This document shows, in pieces, positions 8,008-19,498 of a DNA stretch of 33,156 nt; the stretch's first letter is position 1; each line of letters begins with the position of its first letter. The notes under the pieces were generated by a model that was not told the origin of the DNA, did no database searches, and saw only the letters and a program-made list of their open reading frames with translations. The translations under genes were made by a program, and so were the position numbers. The stretch comes from Burkholderiales bacterium (GTDB lineage Bacteria; Pseudomonadota; Gammaproteobacteria; Burkholderiales; Burkholderiaceae_C): NCBI GenBank assembly GCA_947453625.1, contig CANGHK010000055.1:1-33156 (forward strand), given 5' to 3'.

Positions 8008-8049
8008 CAAAAAGGCCGCGCGCCGCCCTGTCGGGGCAGCCGCGCGGCC
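8008..8049 (-). terminator. Rho-independent-type terminator of the leftward glp operon
   Basis: GGCCGCGCG (8014-8022) and CGCGCGGCC (8041-8049) form a 9-bp stem. On the minus strand the hairpin is followed directly by a run of five T residues (the AAAAA at 8009-8013 on the plus strand), the classical arrangement for a leftward terminator. It lies about 83 bases beyond the glpV stop, in the convergent gap with the aminotransferase, and could also act on rightward transcripts without a U-tract. Confidence 0.65.
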
Positions 8050-8093
8050 AAGCTCTTGGCAGGAGCATCGGAGACAAACGGAAAACGCTGGGC

Positions 8094-8125
8094 AGCGTCA
8101 CAGCCCGCAAGCGGGCCGTGACGCT
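8094..8125. terminator. Long stem-loop directly after glpV
   Basis: AGCGTCAC-A-GCCCGC (8094-8108) pairs with GCGGGC-C-GTGACGCT (8111-8125), a 14-bp stem with one mismatch and a two-base loop. It starts 7 bases beyond the glpV stop codon. It is a likely 3'-end structure of the glp mRNA, working with the T-tailed hairpin further on. Confidence 0.55.
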
Positions 8126-8131
8126 ATCCCG

Positions 8132-9862
<1,731 letters not shown>

Positions 9863-9883
9863 GTCTCATCTCCTCACGTGGTT

Positions 9884-9930
9884 TGCTTCCCCGCCATGCC
9901 CAAACGGGTCGCCACGGCCCCGGGGAAGCA
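9884..9930 (-). repeat. Intercistronic inverted repeat upstream of glpV
   Basis: TGCTTCCCCG (9884-9893) and CGGGGAAGCA (9921-9930) are perfect 10-base inverted copies. They lie in the 94-bp gap between the DUF2160 gene and glpV. In the mRNA they form a stem-loop ahead of glpV, of the kind that protects a downstream binding-protein message after processing or weakens read-through. Confidence 0.55.
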
Positions 9931-9956
9931 CCGGGCCGGATCCCTGCTGCAAGAAC

Positions 9957-10265
9957 TCAGCCGCGCCGCATGATCAGACCCAATACGGCCATCGACAAGC
10001 CCAGACTGATCCAGATGCTGGGCTCGGCGGCCAGACCGAACCACTCGGTGGCCTTGCCGGCCAGGCCGACAAACGCCAGGTTGATATAGGCCGCCGTCAG
10101 CAAGCCGATGAACAAACGGTCGCCACGGGTGGTGGCGATCGGCAGGAAACCCTTGCGCATCACGGTCGGCGACCGGGTCTCCCACACCGTCATGCCCACC
10201 AGCATCAAGCCGATGCAGCTGAAGAACACCGCTACCGGCAAAGTCCAGGCCATCCACTCAAACAT
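9957..10265 (-). CDS. DUF2160 small membrane protein of the glycerol transporter locus
   Basis: A 102-residue inner-membrane protein with about three hydrophobic segments (residues 5-27, 52-70 and 79-99) and the central phrase GMTVWETRSPTVMRKGFLP that is typical of DUF2160. Genes of this family occur between glpQ and glpV in glycerol ABC operons, and this may be the product called GlpU in rhizobia. Its biochemical role is not established; a partner or assembly factor of the permease is a reasonable guess. Its start overlaps the end of a possible 27-codon reading frame. Confidence 0.85.
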   Translation of the reverse strand: MFEWMAWTLPVAVFFSCIGLMLVGMTVWETRSPTVMRKGFLPIATTRGDRLFIGLLTAAYINLAFVGLAGKATEWFGLAAEPSIWISLGLSMAVLGLIMRRG

Positions 10266-10341
10266 GGCCTGCCCCCGTAGCGCCTGCGGCCTGGCGGAGC
10301 CAGTTGCGCGGCGTCTGCTTGTTCGTGTCTGAGTTCGTCAT
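10258..10341 (-). CDS. Possible 27-residue leader peptide coupled to the DUF2160 gene
   Basis: In the 99-bp gap after glpQ, an ATG at 10341 opens 27 codons, begins MTNSDTNKQTPRNWLRQ, and ends at a TGA lying inside the first codons of the DUF2160 gene (shared bases ATGTTTGA). The overlap would allow translational coupling. There is no good ribosome site and no recognised homologue, so it may be chance. It is recorded because the gap otherwise holds no feature. Confidence 0.25.
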   Translation of the reverse strand: MTNSDTNKQTPRNWLRQAAGATGAGHV

Positions 10342-10364
10342 GGGTTATCCGCTTTTCGATTCGT

Positions 10365-11169
10365 TCAAACCCGACCCATTGCAAAGCCCTTGGCGATGTA
10401 ATGCCGCACGAACCAGATCACGATCGCGCCGGGCACGATGGTCAGCGTGCCGGCTGCCGCCAAGGTGGCCCAATCCATGCCCGAGGCGCTGACAGTGCGG
10501 GTCATCGTCGCGACGATGGGCTTGGCGTTGACGCTGGTCAGCGTGCGCGCCAGCAGCAGTTCGACCCAGCTGAACATGAAACAGAAGAAGGCCGCCACGC
10601 CTATGCCGGCCTTGATCAGCGGCACGAAGAGGGTCAGGAAGAAACGCGGGAAGGAATAACCGTCGATGTAGGCGGTCTCGTCGATCTCGCGCGGAATGCC
10701 GCTCATGAAGCCTTCCAGGATCCACACCGCCAGCGGCACGCTGAACACCAGGTGCGCCATCGCCACCGCCAGATGGGTGTCCATCAGCCCGAGCGTGGTG
10801 TAGAGCTGGAAGAAGGGCAGCAAGAAGACCGCCGGCGGCGTCATCCGGTTCGTCAGCAGCCAGAAGAACAGATGCTTGTCGCCGATGAAGCTGTAGCGGC
10901 TGAAGGCATAGGCGGCCGGCAGCGCCACCGCCAGGGTGACCACCATGTTGATCGCGACGTAGATCAGGCTGTTGATGTAGCCCGAGTACCAGGACTCGTC
11001 GGTGAAGATCTTGCCGTAGTTGGCCCAGGTGAAGTGCTGGGGCAGCAAGCTGAACGAGGACAGGATCTCCTCGTTGGTCTTGAAGCTCATGTTGACCATC
11101 CAGTAGATCGGCAGGATGGCAAACACCAGGTAGACGATCAGGAAGACCGTGCGTTTCTGGAACTTGGGT

Positions 11170-11177
<8 letters not shown>
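10365..11177 (-). CDS. glpQ: Glycerol ABC transporter permease (MalG type)
   Basis: A 270-residue inner-membrane permease with six predicted spans. The first is at residues 9-29 (TVFLIVYLVFAILPIYWMVNM), followed by the MalG-family phrase MSFKTNEEIL. The EAA coupling loop, which docks on the ATPases, is at about 162-190 with the core IDETAYIDGYSFPRFFL. It forms the glycerol channel with GlpP. Its start overlaps the glpP stop by 8 bases. Length and motifs match binding-protein-dependent carbohydrate permeases, and assignment to glycerol comes from the operon. Confidence 0.93.
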
Positions 11178-12050
<873 letters not shown>

Positions 12051-12054
<4 letters not shown>

Positions 12055-13106
12055 GCGGCCACCCCGTTGATCAAGGTTTCGTCCTTCGCGTACCAGCAGG
12101 TGCGCGGCCCGACCAGACCGAGCCAGACCGCGTCGCCCTGGCGCGGCGGATCGGCCTCGGGCGCCAGCCGCAGGCGCACCAGGTGCTCGCCCGCGCCGGA
12201 CGAGATCCGCGCCGTCACCAGCCAGTAGGTGCCGACGTCCTGGGTCATCGCCACCTGGGCCTGCAGCGCGCCGGCCTCACCGGCCCGCGCCAGCGTCACA
12301 TACTCGGGCCGCACGCCCAGCGTCACGGCGCCCGCGGGCGCGGCCGGCAGCAGCGCGGCGGGCAGGAAGTTCATGCCCGGCGAGCCGATGAAATGGCCGA
12401 CGAACATATGCTCGGGCCGGTCGAACAGCGCGTCGGCCGAGCCCACCTGCACCGCGCGGCCGCGTGTCATCACCACCACCTGCTCGGCAAAGGTCAGCGC
12501 CTCGACCTGGTCGTGGGTGACGTAGATCAGCGTCAGCTTCAACTCCTGGTGGATCTGCTTCAACTTGCGCCGCAGCTGCCATTTCAGGTGCGGGTCGATC
12601 ACCGTCAGCGGCTCGTCGAACAGCACCGCCGAGACATCCTCTCGCACCAGGCCGCGGCCCAGGCTGATCTTCTGCTTGGCGTCGGCCGCCAGCCCGGCGG
12701 CGCGCTGGTTCAGTTGGCCGCTGAGTTCCAGCATCTCGGCGATCTTGCCGACCCTGGCCTTGATGCGGTCGGGCGCGACGCCGCGGTTCTTCAGCGGGAA
12801 AGCCAGGTTCTCGGCCACCGTCATCGTGTCGTAGATCACCGGAAACTGGAACACCTGGGCGATGTTGCGCGCCTGCGGCGTCTTGCGGGTGACGTCCTCG
12901 CCGCCGAAGAGCACCGTGCCCTGCGAGGGTTGCACCAGGCCGGAGATCAGGTTGAGCATCGTCGTCTTGCCGCAGCCCGACGGGCCCAGCAAGGCGTAGG
13001 CGCCGCCGTCGTCGAAGCACATCTTCAGCGGCAGCAGCGCGTAGTCAGCGTCCTGCTGCGGGTCGCGCTTGTAGCTGTGGGCGAGGTCTAGGGCTATGCG
13101 GGCCAT
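12051..13106 (-). CDS. glpT: Glycerol ABC transporter ATPase with degenerate signature motif
   Basis: A 351-residue nucleotide-binding subunit of the MalK-like class with a C-terminal TOBE-type domain after about residue 240. Walker A is GPSGCGKTT (41-49), Walker B is VLFDEP with Asp164 and Glu165, and the H-loop His198 (VTHDQ) is intact. The ABC signature, normally LSGGQ, reads LAADA at 139-143. The protein can therefore bind and cleave ATP but cannot supply a normal signature to its partner. The frame is open to 13265, but the start is set at ATG 13106 because the preceding residues look non-coding and the ATG falls 1 base after the glpS stop. The symbol follows the rhizobial GlpSTPQV naming and is not the E. 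coli GlpT antiporter. Confidence 0.92.
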
Positions 13107-13107
13107 C

Positions 13108-14154
13108 TCAGCCCCCCTTTCTGGCCGGGGCCGACAACAGCAGGCCATCGGCGCCGAAGACATAGACCTGGGCCGGGTCGAGGTAGAGCGTGACCGGCGC
13201 GCCCAGGTCGAAGAAATGCACGCCGCTGAGCTGCGCCACCAGTTCACCGGCCGGCGTGGCCACATGGACGAAGGTGTCGGAGCCCGAGATCTCGGCCAGT
13301 TCCACCACCCCCGGCAGCGCGATATCGCCGGGGCGCTGCAGCACCCGCAGCGCGCTGGCGCGCAGGCCTACCGTGGTGTCGGGCGTGGCGGCGGCCAGCG
13401 TCAGGCCCAGCCGCGGTGCGCCGGCCGACAGCAGGTTCATCGGCGGGTCGCTGAAGGCGCGCGCGACCCGTATCGACACCGGGTGGTGGAAGACTTCGGC
13501 CGTGGGCCCGTACTGCAAGACCTCGCCGCGGTCCATCACCGCGGTCCAGCCGCCCAGCAGCAAGGCCTCGGTCGGCTCGGTAGTGGCGTAGACGACGGTG
13601 GAACTGCCGGCGGCGAACAGCGCCGACAACTCGTCGCGCAACTCCTCGCGCAGCTTGTAGTCCAGGTTGACCAGCGGCTCGTCGAGCAACATCAGCGGCG
13701 CGTCCTTGGCCAGCGCGCGGGCCAGCGCCACGCGTTGCTGCTGGCCACCCGACAACTCGGCCGGCAGGCGCGTCAGAAAGCTCTCGATATGCAGTTTCTC
13801 GGCCAGCGCCTGCACCCGCGCGGCGATCGCGGCGCGGTCCAGCGCCCCGCGCAACTTGAGCGGCGAGGCGATGTTGTCGAACACCGTCATCGACGGGTAG
13901 TTGATGAACTGCTGGTAGACCATCGCGACGTTGCGCTGGCGCACCGGCAGGCCGGTGACATCCTGGCCGTCGACATGCACCTTGCCGTGGGTCGGCACAT
14001 CCAGCCCGGCCATCAGCCGCATCAGCGTGGTCTTGCCGGCCTGGGTGGCGCCCAGCAGCACCGTCACCGTGCCGGGCTGCAGTGCCAGGCTCAGCGGGTA
14101 GAGGTGGGTGGCGGCACCGGCCTTGTGCTCGATCCGGTCGAGTGTCAGTTGCAT
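13108..14154 (-). CDS. glpS: Glycerol ABC transporter ATPase with substituted H-loop
   Basis: A 348-residue MalK-like nucleotide-binding subunit. Walker A is GATQAGKTT (35-43), the ABC signature LSGGQ is complete at 134-138, and Walker B (LMLLDEP, Asp158, Glu159) is intact. The switch histidine is replaced by threonine: ATTEPTEAL at 190-198, with Thr192 where GlpT has His198. This complements the defect in GlpT, so a GlpS-GlpT dimer would hold one complete ATP site and one degenerate one. It overlaps the end of glpD by 10 bases and ends 1 base before glpT. A C-terminal regulatory beta domain follows after about residue 235. Confidence 0.92.
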   Translation of the reverse strand: MQLTLDRIEHKAGAATHLYPLSLALQPGTVTVLLGATQAGKTTLMRLMAGLDVPTHGKVHVDGQDVTGLPVRQRNVAMVYQQFINYPSMTVFDNIASPLKLRGALDRAAIAARVQALAEKLHIESFLTRLPAELSGGQQQRVALARALAKDAPLMLLDEPLVNLDYKLREELRDELSALFAAGSSTVVYATTEPTEALLLGGWTAVMDRGEVLQYGPTAEVFHHPVSIRVARAFSDPPMNLLSAGAPRLGLTLAAATPDTTVGLRASALRVLQRPGDIALPGVVELAEISGSDTFVHVATPAGELVAQLSGVHFFDLGAPVTLYLDPAQVYVFGADGLLLSAPARKGG

Positions 14155-15764
14155 ACAGCCTCCCGGGCCACGATGTGCCGGACCTCAGGGTGGCGCACCA
14201 GCCACCAGTCGGCCACCCTGGCGCGCGACGGCGCGTCCAGGTGCAGGCCCAGCTTGGTGCGGCGCCACAGCACATCCTCGGCGCAGCGCGCCCATTCATG
14301 CTGGTACAGGTAGTCGAGCTCGGCCTCGAACAGGCCGGGGGCCACTTCGGCGCCCAGGTCACCGGCCTGCAGCAGCAGCGCCACGCGCCCGCCGTAGCAA
14401 CGCGCCCAACGCTCGCGCATCGATGCCGGCAACTGCGGGTGGCGGTCGGCCAACACGGCGTTGAAGCGCCGGATGTCGGTGTCGGGGCGCTGCGCCGCGC
14501 CTATCCAGGCCGACAGGTCGCCGCCCGGAAACATGGCGGACTCGGTCCAGGCCGGCCGGTGCTCACCCAGGCGCTGCACCAGCAGGTCGGCGGCCTCTTC
14601 GGCGAGCTTGCGGAAGGTGGTGATCTTGCCGCCCCAGACCGACAACAGCGGTCCGCGGTCGAGTGCGCCGGCCACGGCGGGCGGCCCGTCGTCGAATTCG
14701 AGCAGGTAGTCGCGCGTCACCGCCGAGGCGTCGCCCGACTCGTCGTCGAGCAGCGGCCGCACGCCTGAATAACGCCAGACGACATCGGCCGGCAGCACCG
14801 GCCGGGCAAAGTAGCGGCTGGCCTGCTCGCAGAGGTAATCGACCTCGTTGTCCTCGACCCGCGCGCTGTCGGGCGCACCGGCTTCGACCTCGACATCGGT
14901 GGTGCCGATCAGCGTGAAGTCGCCCTCGTAGGGGATCGCGAAGATGATGCGCTTGTCGGGGTTCTGGAAGATGTAGGCATGGTCGTGGTCGAACATCTTC
15001 TTGACGACGATGTGGCTGCCCTTGACCAGCCGTAGCGCGCGGGCGCTCTTGACGCCGGCGCGGGCGCGCAGGAACTCGCCCGTCCAGGGCCCACCGGCAT
15101 TGACGATCGCGCGCGCCTGCAGCGCGACCGGCGCCCCGCCCAGCGGCTGCAGCGTGGCGCGCCAGCCCGCGGGGGTGCGCTCGGCGCGCTCGCAGCGGCA
15201 GCGGGTCAGGATGGTGGCGCCATGGGCGGCGGCGTCCACCGCGCCCAGCACCACCAGCCGCGCGTCGTCGACCCAGCCGTCGCTGTACTCGAAGCCGCGG
15301 GTGTAGCGGGGTTTCAGCGGCGCGCCCACCGGGTGGGTGCGCAGGTCCAGCGTGCGGCTGGCCGGCAGCCATTCGCGCTTGGCCAGGTGGTCGTAGAGGA
15401 ACAGGCCGATGCGCACCATCCACACCGGACGCATCGACGGGTCGTGCGGCATCACGAAGCGCAGCGGCCACATGATGTGCGGCGCGCTCTTGAGCAGCAG
15501 TTCGCGCTCGGCCAGCGACTTGCGCACCAGGCTGAACTCGTAGTACTCGAGGTAGCGCAGACCGCCGTGGATCAGCTTGGTCGACGACGACGAGGTGTGG
15601 TGGGCCAGGTCATCCTGCTCGCACAGCACCACCTTCAGGCCGCGGCCAGCCAGGTCGCGGGCAATGCCGACGCCATTGATGCCGCCGCCCACCACCAGCA
15701 CGTCGCAGGACGCCGGCACGGCAGCGGTCAGGGGCACGGGTGCGCCCAGGGATGGCTCGGTCAA
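14145..15764 (-). CDS. glpD: Aerobic glycerol-3-phosphate dehydrogenase
   Basis: A 539-residue FAD-dependent, membrane-associated enzyme that oxidises glycerol-3-phosphate to dihydroxyacetone phosphate and passes electrons to ubiquinone. The FAD dinucleotide fold is at about residues 23-45 (VLVVGGGINGVGIARDLAGRG), followed by the GlpD-specific TSSSSTKLIHGGLRYLE. Further family segments are GVKSARALRLVKGSHIVV, FAIPYEGDFTLIGTTDVE, YSGVRPLLDDESGDASAVTR and SVWGGKITTFRKLAE. It is a little longer than the E. coli enzyme (501). It heads the leftward operon and is divergent from glpR across a 205-bp region with repeated TTCGTT boxes. Its product and GlpK's act in series. Confidence 0.96.
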   Translation of the reverse strand: MTEPSLGAPVPLTAAVPASCDVLVVGGGINGVGIARDLAGRGLKVVLCEQDDLAHHTSSSSTKLIHGGLRYLEYYEFSLVRKSLAERELLLKSAPHIMWPLRFVMPHDPSMRPVWMVRIGLFLYDHLAKREWLPASRTLDLRTHPVGAPLKPRYTRGFEYSDGWVDDARLVVLGAVDAAAHGATILTRCRCERAERTPAGWRATLQPLGGAPVALQARAIVNAGGPWTGEFLRARAGVKSARALRLVKGSHIVVKKMFDHDHAYIFQNPDKRIIFAIPYEGDFTLIGTTDVEVEAGAPDSARVEDNEVDYLCEQASRYFARPVLPADVVWRYSGVRPLLDDESGDASAVTRDYLLEFDDGPPAVAGALDRGPLLSVWGGKITTFRKLAEEAADLLVQRLGEHRPAWTESAMFPGGDLSAWIGAAQRPDTDIRRFNAVLADRHPQLPASMRERWARCYGGRVALLLQAGDLGAEVAPGLFEAELDYLYQHEWARCAEDVLWRRTKLGLHLDAPSRARVADWWLVRHPEVRHIVAREAVCN

Positions 15765-15836
15765 CCTTGTCTCCTCGGTAGAGCCCCTGGCGCCTCGCGG
15801 CGCTGCGTCGTTTCGCTCAGGGACCGATGGTTAGCG

Positions 15837-15873
15837 TTCGTTATTTCGTTCTTTTCGTTCGCTTGCTTTCGTT
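15837..15873. promoter_or_regulatory. Direct TTCGTT repeats, probable GlpR operator region
   Basis: Four copies of TTCGTT start at 15837, 15845, 15854 and 15868 in the glpD-glpR divergent region, with spacing of 8 to 14 bases; a related TTTCGCTC lies at 15810. DeoR-type repressors, including GlpR, often bind repeated TTTCGTT-like boxes. The surrounding stretch is much richer in T than the genome average. Assignment to GlpR is inference from position and motif type. Confidence 0.55.
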
Positions 15874-15969
15874 TGTAACGCAATCCGGCAAAATCCGCAA
15901 GCCGGTTTTCCCTGATCGTGCGGCGACGCACATCGCTTACCCTGCAGCCCGAAACCCGCCCCGAAAAAC

Positions 15970-16829
15970 ATGACCGCACTGATCCCCAACCCGCGCCAGG
16001 CCGGTGTGCTCGAGACCGTGCGAGAGCTCGGTTCGGTCACCGTGGATGCGCTGGCCGAGCGCTTCGGTGTCACGCTGCAGACGGTGCGGCGCGACGTCAA
16101 GCTGCTGGCCGAGGCCGGCCTGCTGGCGCGTTTTCACGGCGGCGTGCGGCTGCCAGCCAGCACCACCGAGAACATCGCCTACCGCCAGCGCCAGCAACTC
16201 AACGAGGACGCCAAGCGGCGCATCGCGCGCGCCGTGGCGGCGCAAGTCCCCGACGGCTGCAGCCTGATCCTCAACATCGGCACCACGGTGGAGGCAGTGG
16301 CGCGCGAGTTGCTGGCCCGCCGCGGCCTGCGCGTGATCACCAACAACCTCAACGTCGCGGCGCTGCTCAGCGACAACCCCGACTGCGAGGTGATCGTCGC
16401 GGGCGGCCTGGTGCGCCCGCGCGACCGCGGCATCATCGGCGAAGCCACGGTCGAGTTCATCAGCCAGTTCCGGGTCGACATCGGGCTGATCGGCATCTCG
16501 GGCATAGAAGCCGACGGCACGCTGCGCGACTTCGACTACCGCGAGGTCAAGGTGGCGCAGGCCATCATCCGCGCCAGCCGCCAGGTCTGGCTGGTGGCCG
16601 ACCACAGCAAGTTCAACCGCCCGGCGATGGTCGAGATGGGCCGGCTGGCCCAGGTCGACGCGCTGTTCACCGACATCGCGCCGCCACCGGCCTTCCAGAC
16701 CCTGCTGACCGACGCCGGCGTGGCCTGCACGGTGGGTCAAGGCAGCGACCGCGGTGACGGCGGCGACAGTGCCCTCCCCAAGCCCGCCACCCGACCCAAC
16801 GCCGATACCGCCCGATCAGGAGACCGACC

Positions 16830-16833
<4 letters not shown>
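15970..16833 (+). CDS. glpR: DeoR-family glycerol-3-phosphate regulon repressor
   Basis: A 287-residue DeoR-family repressor with an N-terminal winged helix at about residues 5-60 ([24 protein letters not shown], then [13 protein letters not shown]). The C-terminal sugar-phosphate sensor domain has the phosphate-binding [13 protein letters not shown] and the family phrases [21 protein letters not shown] and VADHSKF. The expected ligand is glycerol-3-phosphate. It is about 35 residues longer than E. coli GlpR because of a low-complexity, Asp/Pro-rich tail. It is divergent from the glpD operon and its TGA overlaps the glpK start (ATGA), so repressor and kinase are co-translated. Confidence 0.92.
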
Positions 16834-18350
<1,517 letters not shown>

Positions 18351-18482
18351 CCACTGCCCGCGGCATTGCCGCCTTCGACGCAGTCGCCCGTAGCCCAGGG
18401 CAGCGCCGCGCTCGCCTTCAGCGGCCACCGGCTGTCGCCGACGCGATCGGACACGCCGCAGCGCAGGCCTTATCCTGCGCCG

Positions 18483-19169
18483 ATGAACCTCTGCAGACTC
18501 GACGGCAAGCGGGTGCTGGTCACCCAGTCACAAGACTTCATGGGCCCGGCGCTGACCGAGGTCTTCAGCCGGCTGGGCGCCACGGTGATCGCCGACCCAC
18601 GGCCCCTGGCCGACGATCCGGGCTTGCCGGCAGCCCTGGTTCAGGCCGCCGGACAGGTCGACGTGCTGGTCGTGCACCTGGCACTGCCGGCGCCGTCCAC
18701 CCCGGCGGGCGAGATCAGCGACGCCGAATGGCGCCAGGTGTTCGCCCACCTGGTCGACCCGATGCCGCGCCTGGTGGCCGCGGTGCTGCCGCAGATGCTG
18801 GCGCGGCGCGCAGGCCGCATCCTGCTGATGGGCAGCGCCGCGGCGCTGCGCGGCCAGAAACGCAACGCCAGCTACAGCGCGGCGCGTGGCGCGCAACTGG
18901 CCTATGTGCAGTCGGTCGGGCTGGAACTGGCGCCGAGCAACATCCAGTTCAATGCGATCGCGCAGAATTTCGTCGACAACCCGACCTATTACGGCGCCGA
19001 GGTGCAGGCCAACCCGCGCTTCCAGGACCGGCTCAAACGCGAGGTGCCGCTGGGCCGACTGGTGACGGGCGAGGAGGACGCGCTCTTCGCCGCCTACCTG
19101 TGCAGCGACGCGGCCGCCTGCTTCGTCGGCCAGGTGTTCCCGGTCAGCGGGGGCTGGGCGACGCGCTGA
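18483..19169 (+). CDS. SDR-fold protein with Ser-Tyr-Arg triad, halohydrin-dehalogenase-like
   Basis: A 228-residue protein of the short-chain dehydrogenase fold whose active site departs from a dehydrogenase. The Gly-rich NAD(P) loop is replaced by VLVTQSQDFMGPAL (residues 11-24), and the catalytic triad reads Ser118, Tyr131, Arg135, with Arg in place of Lys. The 13- and 4-residue spacings are those of halohydrin dehalogenase HheC (Ser132, Tyr145, Arg149). The phrases RLDGKRVLVT, GSAAALRGQ, IAQNF, NPTYY, VPLGRL, EEDAL and GGWAT resemble HheB-type sequences as I remember them. Such enzymes close vicinal halohydrins to epoxides and release halide. The start at ATG 18483 is chosen because the upstream frame is non-coding in character. 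It follows glpK by 132 bases. An atypical reductase remains possible. Confidence 0.8.
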   Translation: MNLCRLDGKRVLVTQSQDFMGPALTEVFSRLGATVIADPRPLADDPGLPAALVQAAGQVDVLVVHLALPAPSTPAGEISDAEWRQVFAHLVDPMPRLVAAVLPQMLARRAGRILLMGSAAALRGQKRNASYSAARGAQLAYVQSVGLELAPSNIQFNAIAQNFVDNPTYYGAEVQANPRFQDRLKREVPLGRLVTGEEDALFAAYLCSDAAACFVGQVFPVSGGWATR

Positions 19170-19230
19170 GCACGCTCACCAGGCACGCCGAAGCAAGGGC
19201 CAGAGCAAGGCCGGCTCGCGCCCCCTGACC

Positions 19231-19248
19231 ATCCCTGCGTGCAGGGAT
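19231..19248. repeat. Short perfect inverted repeat
   Basis: ATCCCTGC-GT-GCAGGGAT is a perfect 8-base inverted repeat with a two-base centre. It lies 61 bases after the SDR stop and 7 bases beyond the end of the leftward antitoxin fragment. It may be a weak terminator for either, without a clear T-run. Confidence 0.4.
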
Positions 19249-19255
19249 TCGATGC

Positions 19256-19447
19256 TCACAACGGCAACTCACGGGTCAGGCGGGTGTCGTGATCGACCAC
19301 CAGTTCTTCGTCAAGCCCCACCAAGGGCGAAGCCTGCATGAGGTCCACCACCGACGCCGCCTGGCCGGACAGCCGCTCGAGCGTCGCGCGGGACAGCACC
19401 ACCGATCGACCGTGCAGCGTGATGTCCTGCGGTTCCTCGCGTTCGGC
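19256..19447 (-). pseudogene. Remnant of a Phd/YefM-type antitoxin gene (C-terminal part)
   Basis: In the 329-bp gap between the SDR gene and lacI, the minus strand encodes about 63 residues that read AEREEPQDITLHGRSVVLSR, then LERLSG, SVVDLMQASPLVGL and a final DTRLTRELPL before TGA. This is the pattern of the C-terminal two thirds of Phd-family prevent-host-death antitoxins. The core strand lacks two residues relative to the usual SVAVVLSR, and the N-terminal DNA-binding part is not found upstream in this or another frame. There is no toxin gene downstream. The absence of a start codon and partner indicates a decayed orphan module. Confidence 0.6.
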
Positions 19448-19480
19448 GCGGCTTCGAGCCCGTGGCGCAGTAGCATTGCT

Positions 19481-19492
19481 GAAACTGGTTTC
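19481..19492. promoter_or_regulatory. LacI-type operator in front of lacI-family gene
   Basis: GAAACTGGTTTC lies 6 bases before the regulator ATG and matches, with one change, the perfect palindrome GAAACCGGTTTC found upstream of the transporter at 20639. LacI-family proteins bind even palindromes with a central CG of this form. Its position over the translation start region suggests autorepression. Confidence 0.65.
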
Positions 19493-19498
19493 AAACTC

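Noticed and set aside
15837-15873. TTCGTT repeats considered as a CRISPR or tandem-repeat array
   Set aside because: The units are only 6 bases, unevenly spaced and within a divergent promoter, so an operator reading is more economical. No CRISPR-type repeat was seen in the window.
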